From: Hydrogenophilales bacterium RIFOXYD1_FULL_62_11
GTDB lineage: Bacteria > Pseudomonadota > Gammaproteobacteria > Burkholderiales > Thiobacillaceae
NCBI GenBank assembly: GCA_001802655.1
Contig: MGZO01000039.1
Coordinates: forward strand, 1 to 9,941
Direction of reading: 5' to 3'
DNA length: 9,941 bases
Made by a program: the position numbers and the translations under genes. Position 1 is the first letter of the stretch; every line of letters begins with the position of its first letter. This document shows positions 1 through 6,590 of the stretch, piece after piece. The notes beneath the pieces were generated by a model, which worked only from the letters and a program-made list of their open reading frames with translations, searched no databases and had not been told where the DNA came from.

Positions 1-726
1 GATGAAAAACGGCCAGGCCGAATACAGCACCACCGGGATGGTGAGTACCAGACTCGCCCAGCGCATCAGCAGGCGGATGTCGTCGGTCATGTCGGTGGCG
101 GTGTAGCTCGGCAGCGCGTACATCATTACCTGCATCATGCCGAGCCCGGCGATGGCCAGCCGCTTGATCGCGGTATTGCGCTCGCGCTTGTAGATGTCGT
201 CGGAACGGCCGGGGTCGAACGGGTGGGCGATGTAGCCGATGTCGGAGACGGCCTTCAATATCGCCGACAGCTGGATGCGGCTGTTGTCCCAGCGCACCCG
301 CGCGCGTCGGGTGGCGTAGTTGATTTCCACCGACAGCACGCCGGGCAGCGCCGCGATGTGGCGTTCGTTGAGCCAGATGCACGCGGCGCAGACGATGTTT
401 TCCAGGATCAGCGCGGCTTCGCGGATGTGTTCCGCCTCCACGCGGACGAAGCTTTCCTGGATTTCCGGCAGGTCGTACAACCCCAGTTGCGCCAGTTCGG
501 CTTCGGCCTCACGCGGAGTCGCCGGCAGCGCGGTGCGGTGGGTGTAATAGGCGCCCTGGCCGCTGTCGATGATGGTTTGCGCCACCGCCTGGCAGCCGCG
601 GCAACAGGCTTGCTGGGTGTTGCCTTCGAACGGGATGGGATAGTGGGCGCCATCTGGCACCGGCAGGCCGCAGTGAAAGCAGGCCAAAAAAGAGGGGGCG
701 TCCGTGGGCCCAGAAATGGAACTCAC
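1..726 (-). CDS. ccoI: Copper-translocating P1B-type ATPase CcoI/FixI, N-terminal part (runs off the left edge)
   Basis: Only the first 242 residues are in the window. The family moves Cu(I) across the inner membrane for assembly of the cbb3-type cytochrome c oxidase. The cysteine-rich N-terminal metal-binding domain typical of CcoI/FixI is visible at residues 16-47 (CFHCGLPVP, then ACCRGCQAV). It is followed by an HMA-like domain (about 95-170) with the metal-binding CAAC motif at residues 113-116. The first membrane helices begin near residue 187, with hydrophobic stretches at 190-206 and 222-241. The catalytic DKTG and ATP-binding domains lie outside the window. The start is inferred: GTG at 726-724 gives a short leader before the cysteine domain. 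The frame stays open further upstream, and the Shine-Dalgarno is weak (GGGGCG). The gene points away from the window and has ompW upstream on the same strand, behind a hairpin. Family assignment is firm; the exact start is not. Confidence 0.9.
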   Translation of the reverse strand, partial: MSSISGPTDAPSFLACFHCGLPVPDGAHYPIPFEGNTQQACCRGCQAVAQTIIDSGQGAYYTHRTALPATPREAEAELAQLGLYDLPEIQESFVRVEAEHIREAALILENIVCAACIWLNERHIAALPGVLSVEINYATRRARVRWDNSRIQLSAILKAVSDIGYIAHPFDPGRSDDIYKRERNTAIKRLAIAGLGMMQVMMYALPSYTATDMTDDIRLLMRWASLVLTIPVVLYSAWPFFI

Positions 727-755
727 GAAGCGCCCCGCAAAAGGACGTTGCAACA

Positions 756-787
756 CGGCAGGCACGGGAGAGAGGTCGTGCCTGCCG
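756..787 (-). terminator. Hairpin after ompW, possible terminator
   Basis: A perfect 11-bp inverted repeat (CGGCAGGCACG at 756-766, CGTGCCTGCCG at 777-787) with a 10-base loop lies 24 bases past the ompW stop codon. Read on the minus strand it is not followed at once by a T-run; the nearest (CCTTTT) is about 10 bases on. It may therefore attenuate transcription or protect the mRNA 3' end rather than act as a classic intrinsic terminator. Confidence 0.55.
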
Positions 788-810
788 CAAACGTCAAACC
801 ATCATCTGCC

Positions 811-1383
811 TCAGAAACGGAAGCCGTAACCGATGCCCCAGACAACCGGGTCGATGTCCAGGTCGGTGAGCTTGGCACCGTTAGACTGAACCTCGGTACC
901 GATCCAGATTTTTTTGACATCCAGGTTGATATACCCATTTTCGGTAACTTTGATATCGACGCCCGCTTGCAGCGCGCCGCCAAAACTGTTGCTGTCCACG
1001 GTCAGACCGGGTGCGAGGTCGACATTATAGAAGCGTGTGTAGTTCAGGCCCGCGCCGACATACGGCTTGAACATCCCGGTCGGCATGAAGTGGTACTGCA
1101 GAGTGAGCGTAGGCGGCAGGTGGTTCAGCTTGCCGAGGCTGGCGCCGTTGAGTGTGACTTCGTGGCGTGCCGTGCCCAGAATGAGTTCCATTCCGATGTT
1201 GGGTGTAAGGAAATAGGTGAAGTCGACTTCCGGCACCCATTCGCTGGAGACATCCAGACCTGCGATCGAGGAACTGACATCGGGAGCGATATTAATGGCG
1301 CGCGCACGCATCATCCAGCTATCGGCGATGGCCGTGGCGGGAAGGGTGGCGATCAATGCGGCAACGAGGAGAGTGGATTTCAT
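811..1383 (-). CDS. ompW: OmpW family outer-membrane protein
   Basis: The protein has 190 residues from the chosen start. Residues 1-20 form a Sec signal peptide (MKSTLLVAALIATLPATAIA) with a probable cleavage at AIA-DS. The rest shows the alternating pattern of an eight-stranded beta-barrel and ends in GYGFRF, with the terminal Phe recognised by the BAM complex. OmpW landmarks are the IAPDVSSSIAG stretch near the mature N-terminus, the LPPTLTLQYHF strand, the FKPYVGAGLNYTRFY segment and the LDVKKIWIGTEV strand. OmpW proteins form narrow hydrophobic channels in the outer membrane. The start at 1383 is preferred over an in-frame GTG at 1401 because AAGGA lies 8 bases before it and the signal peptide then begins directly with Met-Lys. 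The gene is divergent from aat across an AT-rich gap. Its cargo is unknown here. Confidence 0.9.
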   Translation of the reverse strand: MKSTLLVAALIATLPATAIADSWMMRARAINIAPDVSSSIAGLDVSSEWVPEVDFTYFLTPNIGMELILGTARHEVTLNGASLGKLNHLPPTLTLQYHFMPTGMFKPYVGAGLNYTRFYNVDLAPGLTVDSNSFGGALQAGVDIKVTENGYINLDVKKIWIGTEVQSNGAKLTDLDIDPVVWGIGYGFRF

Positions 1384-1403
1384 GGCCTGGTTCCTTATCA
1401 CTA

Positions 1404-1436
1404 TTGAGGATATAAAAATCTTATTATAAGTTTAAT
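1404..1436. promoter_or_regulatory. AT-rich divergent promoter region between ompW and aat
   Basis: This is the only strongly AT-rich stretch in the left half of the window. It contains an 11-base palindrome, CTTATTATAAG (1420-1430). On the minus strand it reads TATAAT (1428-1423), a perfect -10 box about 40 bases from the ompW start. On the plus strand TATAAG (1425-1430) could serve aat, with TTGAGG (1404-1409) as a -35 box at a short 15-base spacing. I saw no good -35 for ompW and no FNR-type site. Confidence 0.45.
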
Positions 1437-1475
1437 GGGGCTGCAAGACCCATTTGCATCCGCTACCATGAACCC

Positions 1476-2162
1476 ATGAGCAAGCGTCTCCAAAACACAA
1501 CATTCTTTCCGCCGGTCGAAACCGCGCTGACTGAGCCGAACGGCTTGCTCGCCATGGGCGGCGACCTGTCGCTGCCGCGTTTGCTGGACGCTTACTGCCA
1601 TGGGATCTTTCCCTGGTTCAATCCCGGTGAGCCGATTTACTGGTGGAGTCCCGACCCGCGCATGGTGCTGGTTCCGGGCGACATTCGGGTGACCCGGTCG
1701 CTGGCCAAGCGCATGCGCAACGCTGGTTTTGAACTGCGCGTCGACACAGCATTTGTCGACGTGATGCGCGCCTGTGGCGCACCGCGCGAGGAAGCGGGCG
1801 GCACCTGGATTTCAGAAGCGATGGTGGCGGCCTACAGCCGGCTGTTCGACGCCGGCTATGCGCATTCGGTGGAAACCTGGCACGACGGCCAGCTGGTGGG
1901 GGGGCTCTACGGCGTGGCCATCGGCCGCATGTTTTATGGCGAGTCGATGTTCAGCCGCGAACCCGATGCATCGAAAATTGCGCTGGTGCAGCTGGCGCGG
2001 CAGTTGCAGCAGTGGGAATTCGGCATGATCGACTGTCAGATGGAGACTGCGCATTTGTCCAGCATGGGTGCGCGCACCCTGCCGCGCGCAGCATTCGTGG
2101 CGCAGCTGGCGGAGTTGGTAAACTTGCCGCATCGACCCGGCCCCTGGACGTTCGAAATTTAA
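1476..2162 (+). CDS. aat: Leucyl/phenylalanyl-tRNA-protein transferase
   Basis: This cytoplasmic enzyme transfers Leu or Phe from aminoacyl-tRNA to proteins with N-terminal Arg or Lys, marking them for ClpS/ClpAP degradation. The 228 residues are close to the E. coli length of 234. Family motifs appear in order: PNGLLAMGGDLS (21-32), GIFPWF (43-48), WWSPDPR (56-62), GTWI (109-112), SVETW (131-135) and GGLYGVAIGRMFYGESMFS (142-160). Glu156 and Gln188 (in the IDCQ motif) match the residues known to matter in the E. coli enzyme. The ATG at 1476 lacks a clear Shine-Dalgarno but gives the normal N-terminal length. The stop codon overlaps the bpt start by one base (TAATG), so the two are almost certainly co-transcribed and translationally coupled. 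Confidence 0.97.
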   Translation: MSKRLQNTTFFPPVETALTEPNGLLAMGGDLSLPRLLDAYCHGIFPWFNPGEPIYWWSPDPRMVLVPGDIRVTRSLAKRMRNAGFELRVDTAFVDVMRACGAPREEAGGTWISEAMVAAYSRLFDAGYAHSVETWHDGQLVGGLYGVAIGRMFYGESMFSREPDASKIALVQLARQLQQWEFGMIDCQMETAHLSSMGARTLPRAAFVAQLAELVNLPHRPGPWTFEI

Positions 2163-2887
2163 TGCACCCGACTGAGCCCCCCTTCCAGCGCATCCAGTTT
2201 TACCTGACTGCGCCGTATGACTGCAGCTACCTGCCGGGGCAGCGCTCGCGTTCGCAGGTCGCCACGCCCACCCATCTGATCGATCCGCAGGCCTACAGCG
2301 CGCTGATCCGCGCCGGTTTTCGGCGCAGCGGCCAGTTCACCTACCGGCCGCATTGCGAATCCTGCCGCGCCTGCGTGCCGGCGCGGGTGCGCGTGGCCGA
2401 ATTCGTCCGCAACCGCAGTCAGCGCCGTTGCGAAAAACGCAACCGGCATCTCGCTGCACGGTTTGTACCGCTGGATTTCAAGGACGAACACTTCGAGCTA
2501 TATCGCCGCTATCAGGCTGCGCGCCATATGGGGGGCGGAATGGATCGCGACGACGCCGACCAGTACCGGCAGTTTTTGCTGTCATCGAATGTCGACAGCG
2601 TGCTGGTCGAATTCCGCGACGGCGACACGCTGGTGATGCTGTCGGTCATCGACCAGATCGACGACGGCCTGTCGGCGGTCTACACCTTCTTCGACCCCGC
2701 GCGCGAAGCGGACAGCCTCGGCGTCTATGGCGTGCTGTGGCAGATCGAACTGGCGAAGCGGCTGGAGTTGCCGTATCTCTATCTCGGCTACTGGATCGAA
2801 GCCAGCCGCAAGATGGCGTACAAAAAACAGTACCCGCCGCTGGAAGGCCTGATCGACGGGCACTGGCAGCTTATATCGCCTGCATGA
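2162..2887 (+). CDS. bpt: Aspartate/glutamate leucyltransferase (arginyltransferase family, Bpt)
   Basis: Bpt adds Leu from Leu-tRNA to N-terminal Asp or Glu, extending the reach of the N-degron pathway served by Aat next door. The frame is open upstream inside aat, but the real start is the ATG at 2162, which shares its A with the aat stop codon and gives 241 residues, normal for the family. The N-terminal ATE domain shows CSYLPGQ (21-27), FRRSG (53-57) and the cysteine cluster C65-x2-C68-x2-C71 after YRPH. The C-terminal domain shows the basic stretch SQRRCEKRN, the segment YTFFDP, and YLGYWI followed by KMAYKKQYPP. These are the hallmarks of the bacterial ATE/Bpt family. The leucyl rather than arginyl specificity is inferred from bacterial homologues and the aat linkage. 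Confidence 0.95.
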   Translation: MHPTEPPFQRIQFYLTAPYDCSYLPGQRSRSQVATPTHLIDPQAYSALIRAGFRRSGQFTYRPHCESCRACVPARVRVAEFVRNRSQRRCEKRNRHLAARFVPLDFKDEHFELYRRYQAARHMGGGMDRDDADQYRQFLLSSNVDSVLVEFRDGDTLVMLSVIDQIDDGLSAVYTFFDPAREADSLGVYGVLWQIELAKRLELPYLYLGYWIEASRKMAYKKQYPPLEGLIDGHWQLISPA

Positions 2888-2942
2888 GCGCTGGCGCCCG
2901 TTTTGTTTCGGCAGCGAGGCGGCGTGTCGCGGGAGATCACAC

Positions 2943-4205
2943 CTAGTGCCGGATGCCCGGTGCGTTCAGCTTCTGTCCCTGATTGATAACGGCCAGCGCT
3001 ATTTCAAGATCGCCGTATTCAGCAGCGTCCGGCGGCAGCTCATTGGCGCGGATGGCGACATTGCACCACTGGAAGCGTTTGCGGATATCCCAGATTTCGC
3101 CGCGACTGGTGCGATAGGTCGGGAAGTGGGCGAACTGCCCTTTGGTTTCGGTCAGGTACTGGCCGCGGATCCACTTGTTGGCGCCGAGGCTGTGGCAGTC
3201 CATGCAGGCGAAATTGAGCTGCCCGATTTTGCGCGTCATCAAGGCGTTGCCGCGTTTGATTGCTGCAACCGAGTTTTTTGATTGGGTATCCACCTTGATC
3301 GGCGTGCCGTTGGCGAGATAGCGCAGATAAATCGACAGATCGATGTTGTCCGCGCTTTGCATCAGCAGATTGTCACCCGTGGTGCTGCGTGCGTGGCGCG
3401 TGATGAACTCCTCGACCCCGATGACTTTGTTCAGGCGCGCTTCGTATCTGGGCATGCTGGCGGCCCAGGTCTTGAAGTCTGATTTCGGCGTGGAATGGCA
3501 CGAGGCGCAGGATTTTCTGTTGGCGCCGACCCGCGAAAAAATCAATCCTGCGCGTTCCAGCGCAGCCATGCCGTCGTTGGTAAAGGGATCCAGATTGTCG
3601 CGGGTGTCGACCGGAACCGGACGCGTCGCCGGGTTCTCTAGCGCATCCTTGAACGCGCTGGGCTCCTTGAGCGTTTTCAGGAACGCCACGATGTCCTGAA
3701 TTTCAAGCGTACTGAAGAGGGTGTGGGTGCCCCAGGGCGGCATCAGGGATTGCGGGTTGACGCTGCGCGGGTCGTACACATAATTGAACAGCCACTGGTC
3801 GGAGCGTCCCCAGATGCCAATCGTGGATAAGTCGGGGCCGACGCTGCCGGGCAGCGCAGGTGTGGTCTTGCCCATGATGTGGCATGCCACGCAACTGCCG
3901 CCGCGCGTGCGGTCGAATGCCAGTTTCTCGCCGTTTTTGGGGTCGCCAGAAATCGGTCCATTCAGTTTTGGCGGCGGCACGTAGGCGGGCGATGCGGTTT
4001 TATCCAGCGTGTTGTAGTCTTTCCAGTCGGTGGCCGTCCAGCTGCTGTAGCGTAACCAGGGCGTGGCGGATGCGGGTTGCACCAGCTCCATCGGCGCTGC
4101 CTGTTTTGACTCGGCGCCAGCGTCAAGCGGAAAAGCCGCAAACAGGCCCGCGCCGAGCAGGGTAAACAATGAAACACCTGCGGACTGGGTTGCTGGGCTT
4201 TTCAT
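2943..4205 (-). CDS. soxXA: Fused SoxX-SoxA triheme cytochrome c of the thiosulfate-oxidising (Sox) pathway
   Basis: SoxXA attaches thiosulfate to the carrier SoxYZ in the periplasm. Here both subunits lie in one 420-residue chain. A Sec signal peptide ends near AGA-ES (residue 31). The SoxX-like half (about 85-180) has heme motif CVACH (105-109), a VGPDLSTIG segment and the likely axial Met155 in a NPQSLMPPWG context. The SoxA-like half (about 206-420) has heme motifs CASCH (233-237) and CMDCH (334-338). It ends with the SoxA signature RFQWCNVAIRANEL, where C381 matches the catalytic, persulfide-bearing heme-ligand cysteine. The usual cysteine ligand of the first SoxA heme is absent, and H271 lies in that region. 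A good Shine-Dalgarno (GAGGAGA, 8 bases before ATG) supports the start. The gene is convergent with bpt and divergent from the 4303 gene. No soxYZ, soxB or soxCD is in the window. The family call is firm; thiosulfate as substrate is inferred. Confidence 0.9.
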   Translation of the reverse strand: MKSPATQSAGVSLFTLLGAGLFAAFPLDAGAESKQAAPMELVQPASATPWLRYSSWTATDWKDYNTLDKTASPAYVPPPKLNGPISGDPKNGEKLAFDRTRGGSCVACHIMGKTTPALPGSVGPDLSTIGIWGRSDQWLFNYVYDPRSVNPQSLMPPWGTHTLFSTLEIQDIVAFLKTLKEPSAFKDALENPATRPVPVDTRDNLDPFTNDGMAALERAGLIFSRVGANRKSCASCHSTPKSDFKTWAASMPRYEARLNKVIGVEEFITRHARSTTGDNLLMQSADNIDLSIYLRYLANGTPIKVDTQSKNSVAAIKRGNALMTRKIGQLNFACMDCHSLGANKWIRGQYLTETKGQFAHFPTYRTSRGEIWDIRKRFQWCNVAIRANELPPDAAEYGDLEIALAVINQGQKLNAPGIRH

Positions 4206-4302
4206 CTGGGCTTCTCCTCGGCCAGTTATGGCGATGTAATGTGACTGGAGGGTGCATCATGCGTGCAGGTGAACCGCATTCAATATAGTTAATTTACCGA
4301 AA

Positions 4303-5172
4303 ATGAACTGCCCGAATTTCATCACACGCTGGCTGTTGCAAGGAGGGCTGCTGATAGGAGGCTGCATGCTGCTGGCCAGCTGTGCGCTGACCGTCAGCCA
4401 CCCCAGGGCGCTGCTTTCGGTTGAATCTTTCGTTGCCCTTGCATCCGATCCGCGCATTCGGGTCGAGCCCGGTTTCGAGGCGTATGGCGATCGTGTGGCG
4501 GCCGTGCTGCCCGTCGCCATCGCTCAGGTCGAGGCCGCGCATTATCTGCCCTTTGCCCGTGCGCCCCGCGTCTACGTCTGCGGCACGACTGCCTGTTTCA
4601 AGCGCTACGTACTGACGCCCAAACTCTCCGCTGCCGTGGTGCCGGACAATCGCCTGATCCTGTCGCCCAATCTCGACAACGGAGAAAGCCAGCGCCTGCT
4701 TCCGCTGCTGACGCACGAACTCGCGCACCTGCACCTGGGGCAACGTATCGGTCACTATCACAGCAGCCTGCCGGTGTGGTTCCACGAAGGCTGGGCCTCG
4801 CTGACCGCGAAGGGCGGGGGAGCGGAATATGTCACCGACGCGCAGACGCGGGAAGCGATACGCACCGGGCGCCAGGTGAATCTGACCCTGCGCGACACGC
4901 CCAGGACGCGCCACCGCGCTGCGTCCTCCAACCTCGGCATATTCGAGTTTTACCGTCAGTCCATGCTGCTGGTCGGCTGGCTGAAGGCACAGGACGAAGC
5001 GCGTTTCCGCCAGTTCGTCCTCGCTGTGCAAAACAACACCGACTTCGAGATCGCCTTCTGGGATGTGTATGGAAAGGCCTCCGCCAGCAAACTCGCGGGC
5101 TATTACGATGAGGTTCTGGGCGATAATCCATCCGACAATCAGCCCGTTCAAGCCGCTCCCGCTGCCCCCTAA
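4303..5172 (+). CDS. Putative lipoprotein with a gluzincin-type zinc metallopeptidase domain
   Basis: The protein has 289 residues. The N-terminus has Arg9, a hydrophobic stretch and a lipobox LASC (24-27), so it is probably a lipoprotein acylated at Cys27 and facing the periplasm. The zinc site is clear: HELAH (138-142) with a second motif WFHEGWA (159-165), whose Glu162 lies 20 residues after His142, the gluzincin arrangement (peptidase MA-like). The predicted activity is peptide hydrolysis; the substrate is unknown. Cys93 and Cys98 could form a disulfide. The C-terminus is Pro/Ala-rich. The ATG at 4303 has no clear Shine-Dalgarno, but it keeps a full signal peptide; an internal ATG at 4366 follows AGGAGG but would remove most of it. 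The gene ends 15 bases before thyA, suggesting one transcript with thyA-folA. I do not recognise a specific named family member. Confidence 0.85.
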   Translation: MNCPNFITRWLLQGGLLIGGCMLLASCALTVSHPRALLSVESFVALASDPRIRVEPGFEAYGDRVAAVLPVAIAQVEAAHYLPFARAPRVYVCGTTACFKRYVLTPKLSAAVVPDNRLILSPNLDNGESQRLLPLLTHELAHLHLGQRIGHYHSSLPVWFHEGWASLTAKGGGAEYVTDAQTREAIRTGRQVNLTLRDTPRTRHRAASSNLGIFEFYRQSMLLVGWLKAQDEARFRQFVLAVQNNTDFEIAFWDVYGKASASKLAGYYDEVLGDNPSDNQPVQAAPAAP

Positions 5173-5187
5173 ATTGAATCCAGTGCC

Positions 5188-5982
5188 ATGAAACCCTATC
5201 TCGATTTAATGCGCCATGTGCTCGAAAAGGGCACCCGAAAAGACGACCGAACCGGCACCGGCACCCTGTCGGTATTCGGCTGGCAAATGCGTTACAACCT
5301 CGCCGAAGGTTTCCCGCTCGTCACCACCAAGAAATGCCACCTGCGCTCCATCCTCCACGAACTGCTGTGGTTTTTGCAGGGCGACACCAACATCAAGTAC
5401 CTGAAGGAAAACGGCGTCTCGATCTGGGACGAATGGGCGGACGAGAACGGCAACCTCGGCCCGGTGTACGGCCATCAGTGGCGCAGCTGGCCCAAGCCCG
5501 ACGGCGGCACCATCGACCAGATCAGCGAAGTGGTGAAGACGCTCAAGACCAACCCCGACTCGCGCCGCATCATCGTCTCGGCGTGGAACGTGGCCGATCT
5601 GGACAAAATGGCGCTGGCGCCGTGCCATGCCTTCTTCCAGTTCTATGTTGCCGACGGCAAGCTGAGCTGCCAGCTGTATCAGCGCAGCGCCGACATCTTC
5701 CTCGGCGTGCCGTTCAACATCGCCAGCTATGCCTTGCTGACGCTGATGATGGCGCAGGTGACGGGCCTGCAGCCGGGCGACTTCGTCCACACCCTGGGCG
5801 ACGCCCACCTCTATCTGAATCACCTCGACCAGACGCGCGAACAACTGAGCCGCGAGCCGCGTCCGTTGCCGACGATGACACTGAACCCCGACGTGAAAGA
5901 TATCTTCGCCTTCCGCTTCGAGGATTTCACGTTGAGCGGCTACGACCCGCACCCGGCGATCAAGGCCCCGGTGGCGGTATGA
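5188..5982 (+). CDS. thyA: Thymidylate synthase
   Basis: ThyA methylates dUMP to dTMP using methylene-tetrahydrofolate and releases dihydrofolate. The protein is 264 residues long, the same as E. coli ThyA, and the catalytic cysteine falls at the same number: Cys146 in LAPCHAFFQF. Other family landmarks are the RTGTGTLSVFG stretch (21-31), the phosphate-binding SRRIIVSAWN (125-134), QLYQRSADIFLGVPFNIASYALL after the catalytic loop, HTLGDAHLYLNH, and the conserved C-terminal Ala/Val end (APVAV) that closes over the active site. It overlaps folA by four bases (ATGA), so the dihydrofolate-producing and dihydrofolate-recycling enzymes are made from one coupled message. It begins 15 bases after the metallopeptidase lipoprotein gene. 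Confidence 0.98.
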   Translation: MKPYLDLMRHVLEKGTRKDDRTGTGTLSVFGWQMRYNLAEGFPLVTTKKCHLRSILHELLWFLQGDTNIKYLKENGVSIWDEWADENGNLGPVYGHQWRSWPKPDGGTIDQISEVVKTLKTNPDSRRIIVSAWNVADLDKMALAPCHAFFQFYVADGKLSCQLYQRSADIFLGVPFNIASYALLTLMMAQVTGLQPGDFVHTLGDAHLYLNHLDQTREQLSREPRPLPTMTLNPDVKDIFAFRFEDFTLSGYDPHPAIKAPVAV

Positions 5983-6494
5983 GCAGTTCGCTGAAAAAAC
6001 CGCGCGTCAGCGTCATCGCCGCGCTTGCCAAAAACCGCGTCATCGGCATCGAAAACCACCTGCCGTGGCGGCTGCCGGAAGACCTCGCCCACTTCAAGGC
6101 ACTGACGCTCAACCACCCGATTTTGATGGGTCGGAAAACCTTTGAATCGCTCGGCCGCCCGCTGCCGGGACGAACCAACATCGTCATCACCCGCAACCCC
6201 GACTACTGCAAGGACGGCTGCCTGGTCGCCGATTCCATCCCCGCTGCGCTCGCGCTGTGCGCGGACGTTGACGAGGTCTTCTTCATCGGCGGCGCCGACC
6301 TTTACGCCCAGGCCATTCCGCTCGCCGATCGTTTGTATCTGACCGAAGTAGATATCGAAGCTGAGGGCGACGCCTGGTTTCCCGACTACGACCGCAGCGT
6401 GTTCCGAGAGGTGTCGCGCGAGTCGCACACGGGCGAGAAGGGCGATGCGCTGGGGTTTGATTTTGTAGTGTACGAGCGAGTGGGTAACGAGTGA
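5979..6494 (+). CDS. folA: Dihydrofolate reductase
   Basis: FolA reduces dihydrofolate to tetrahydrofolate with NADPH, regenerating the cofactor consumed by ThyA. The reading frame is open far upstream inside thyA, but the true start is the ATG at 5979, overlapping the thyA stop (ATGA) and giving 171 residues, normal for a chromosomal DHFR. Landmarks are IAALAKNRVIG (13-23), the loop and catalytic acid in LPWRLPEDLAHF (Asp35, equivalent to E. coli Asp27), the cofactor-binding MGRKTFESLGRPLPGRTNIVITRN (50-73), FFIGGADLYAQAI (101-113) and the LYLTEVD strand (119-125). The end FDFVVYER is the usual final strand. The stop codon sits inside the stem of the downstream terminator. Confidence 0.97.
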   Translation: MSSSLKKPRVSVIAALAKNRVIGIENHLPWRLPEDLAHFKALTLNHPILMGRKTFESLGRPLPGRTNIVITRNPDYCKDGCLVADSIPAALALCADVDEVFFIGGADLYAQAIPLADRLYLTEVDIEAEGDAWFPDYDRSVFREVSRESHTGEKGDALGFDFVVYERVGNE

Positions 6495-6516
6495 GTCTGG
6501 ACAGACTCTACTTTTT
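6493..6516 (+). terminator. Intrinsic terminator of the thyA-folA transcript
   Basis: A 6-bp stem GAGTCT / AGACTC (6493-6498 and 6503-6508) with the tetraloop GGAC is followed within a few bases by a T-run (CTTTTT, 6511-6516). It starts within the folA stop codon, so it is tightly placed behind the operon. Confidence 0.65.
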
Positions 6517-6531
6517 CAGCCCCGGCAAATG

Positions 6532-6556
6532 ATGAATGCGCTAATAACGCATTCAT
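6532..6556. repeat. Perfect 9-bp inverted repeat upstream of the AlbA gene
   Basis: ATGAATGCG (6532-6540) and CGCATTCAT (6548-6556) are perfectly complementary around a 7-base loop (CTAATAA). The element lies 34 bases before the AlbA-gene start codon. No T-run follows, so an operator or recombination-related hairpin is as likely as a terminator. It falls at the edge of the AT-rich segment. Confidence 0.55.
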
Positions 6557-6590
6557 ATTTACATTAGCCCAACAAATATGGAGATACTCA

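Noticed and set aside
223..1407. Long open frame on the plus strand (394 codons) opposite ccoI and ompW
   Set aside because: It spans two well-supported minus-strand genes and their intergenic hairpin, has low-complexity Arg/Val/Asp-rich content and no recognisable domain; it is an antisense shadow in GC-rich DNA.
1400..1440. FNR-type binding site upstream of ompW
   Set aside because: ompW genes are often oxygen-regulated, but no TTGAT-N4-ATCAA-like pair could be found here.
1468..1479. Three-codon ATG-stop frame overlapping the aat start
   Set aside because: It has no Shine-Dalgarno and is short enough to be chance; the aat start is set by family length.
2888..2942. Terminator between the convergent bpt and soxXA genes
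   Set aside because: Only a 5-bp complementarity (CGCTG/CAGCG) with a large loop and no T-run is visible.
4294..5151. Minus-strand open frame of 285 codons opposite the metallopeptidase gene
   Set aside because: The plus strand carries the lipobox and zinc-binding motifs; the antisense frame shows no family features.
5206..5952. Minus-strand open frame of 248 codons opposite thyA
   Set aside because: ThyA is unmistakable on the plus strand, and the antisense frame is a by-product of its codon pattern.
6567..6573. GCCCAAC resembling an integron attC core (RYYYAAC)
   Set aside because: No matching GTTRRRY partner in a proper attC hairpin was found at either end and no integrase is present.
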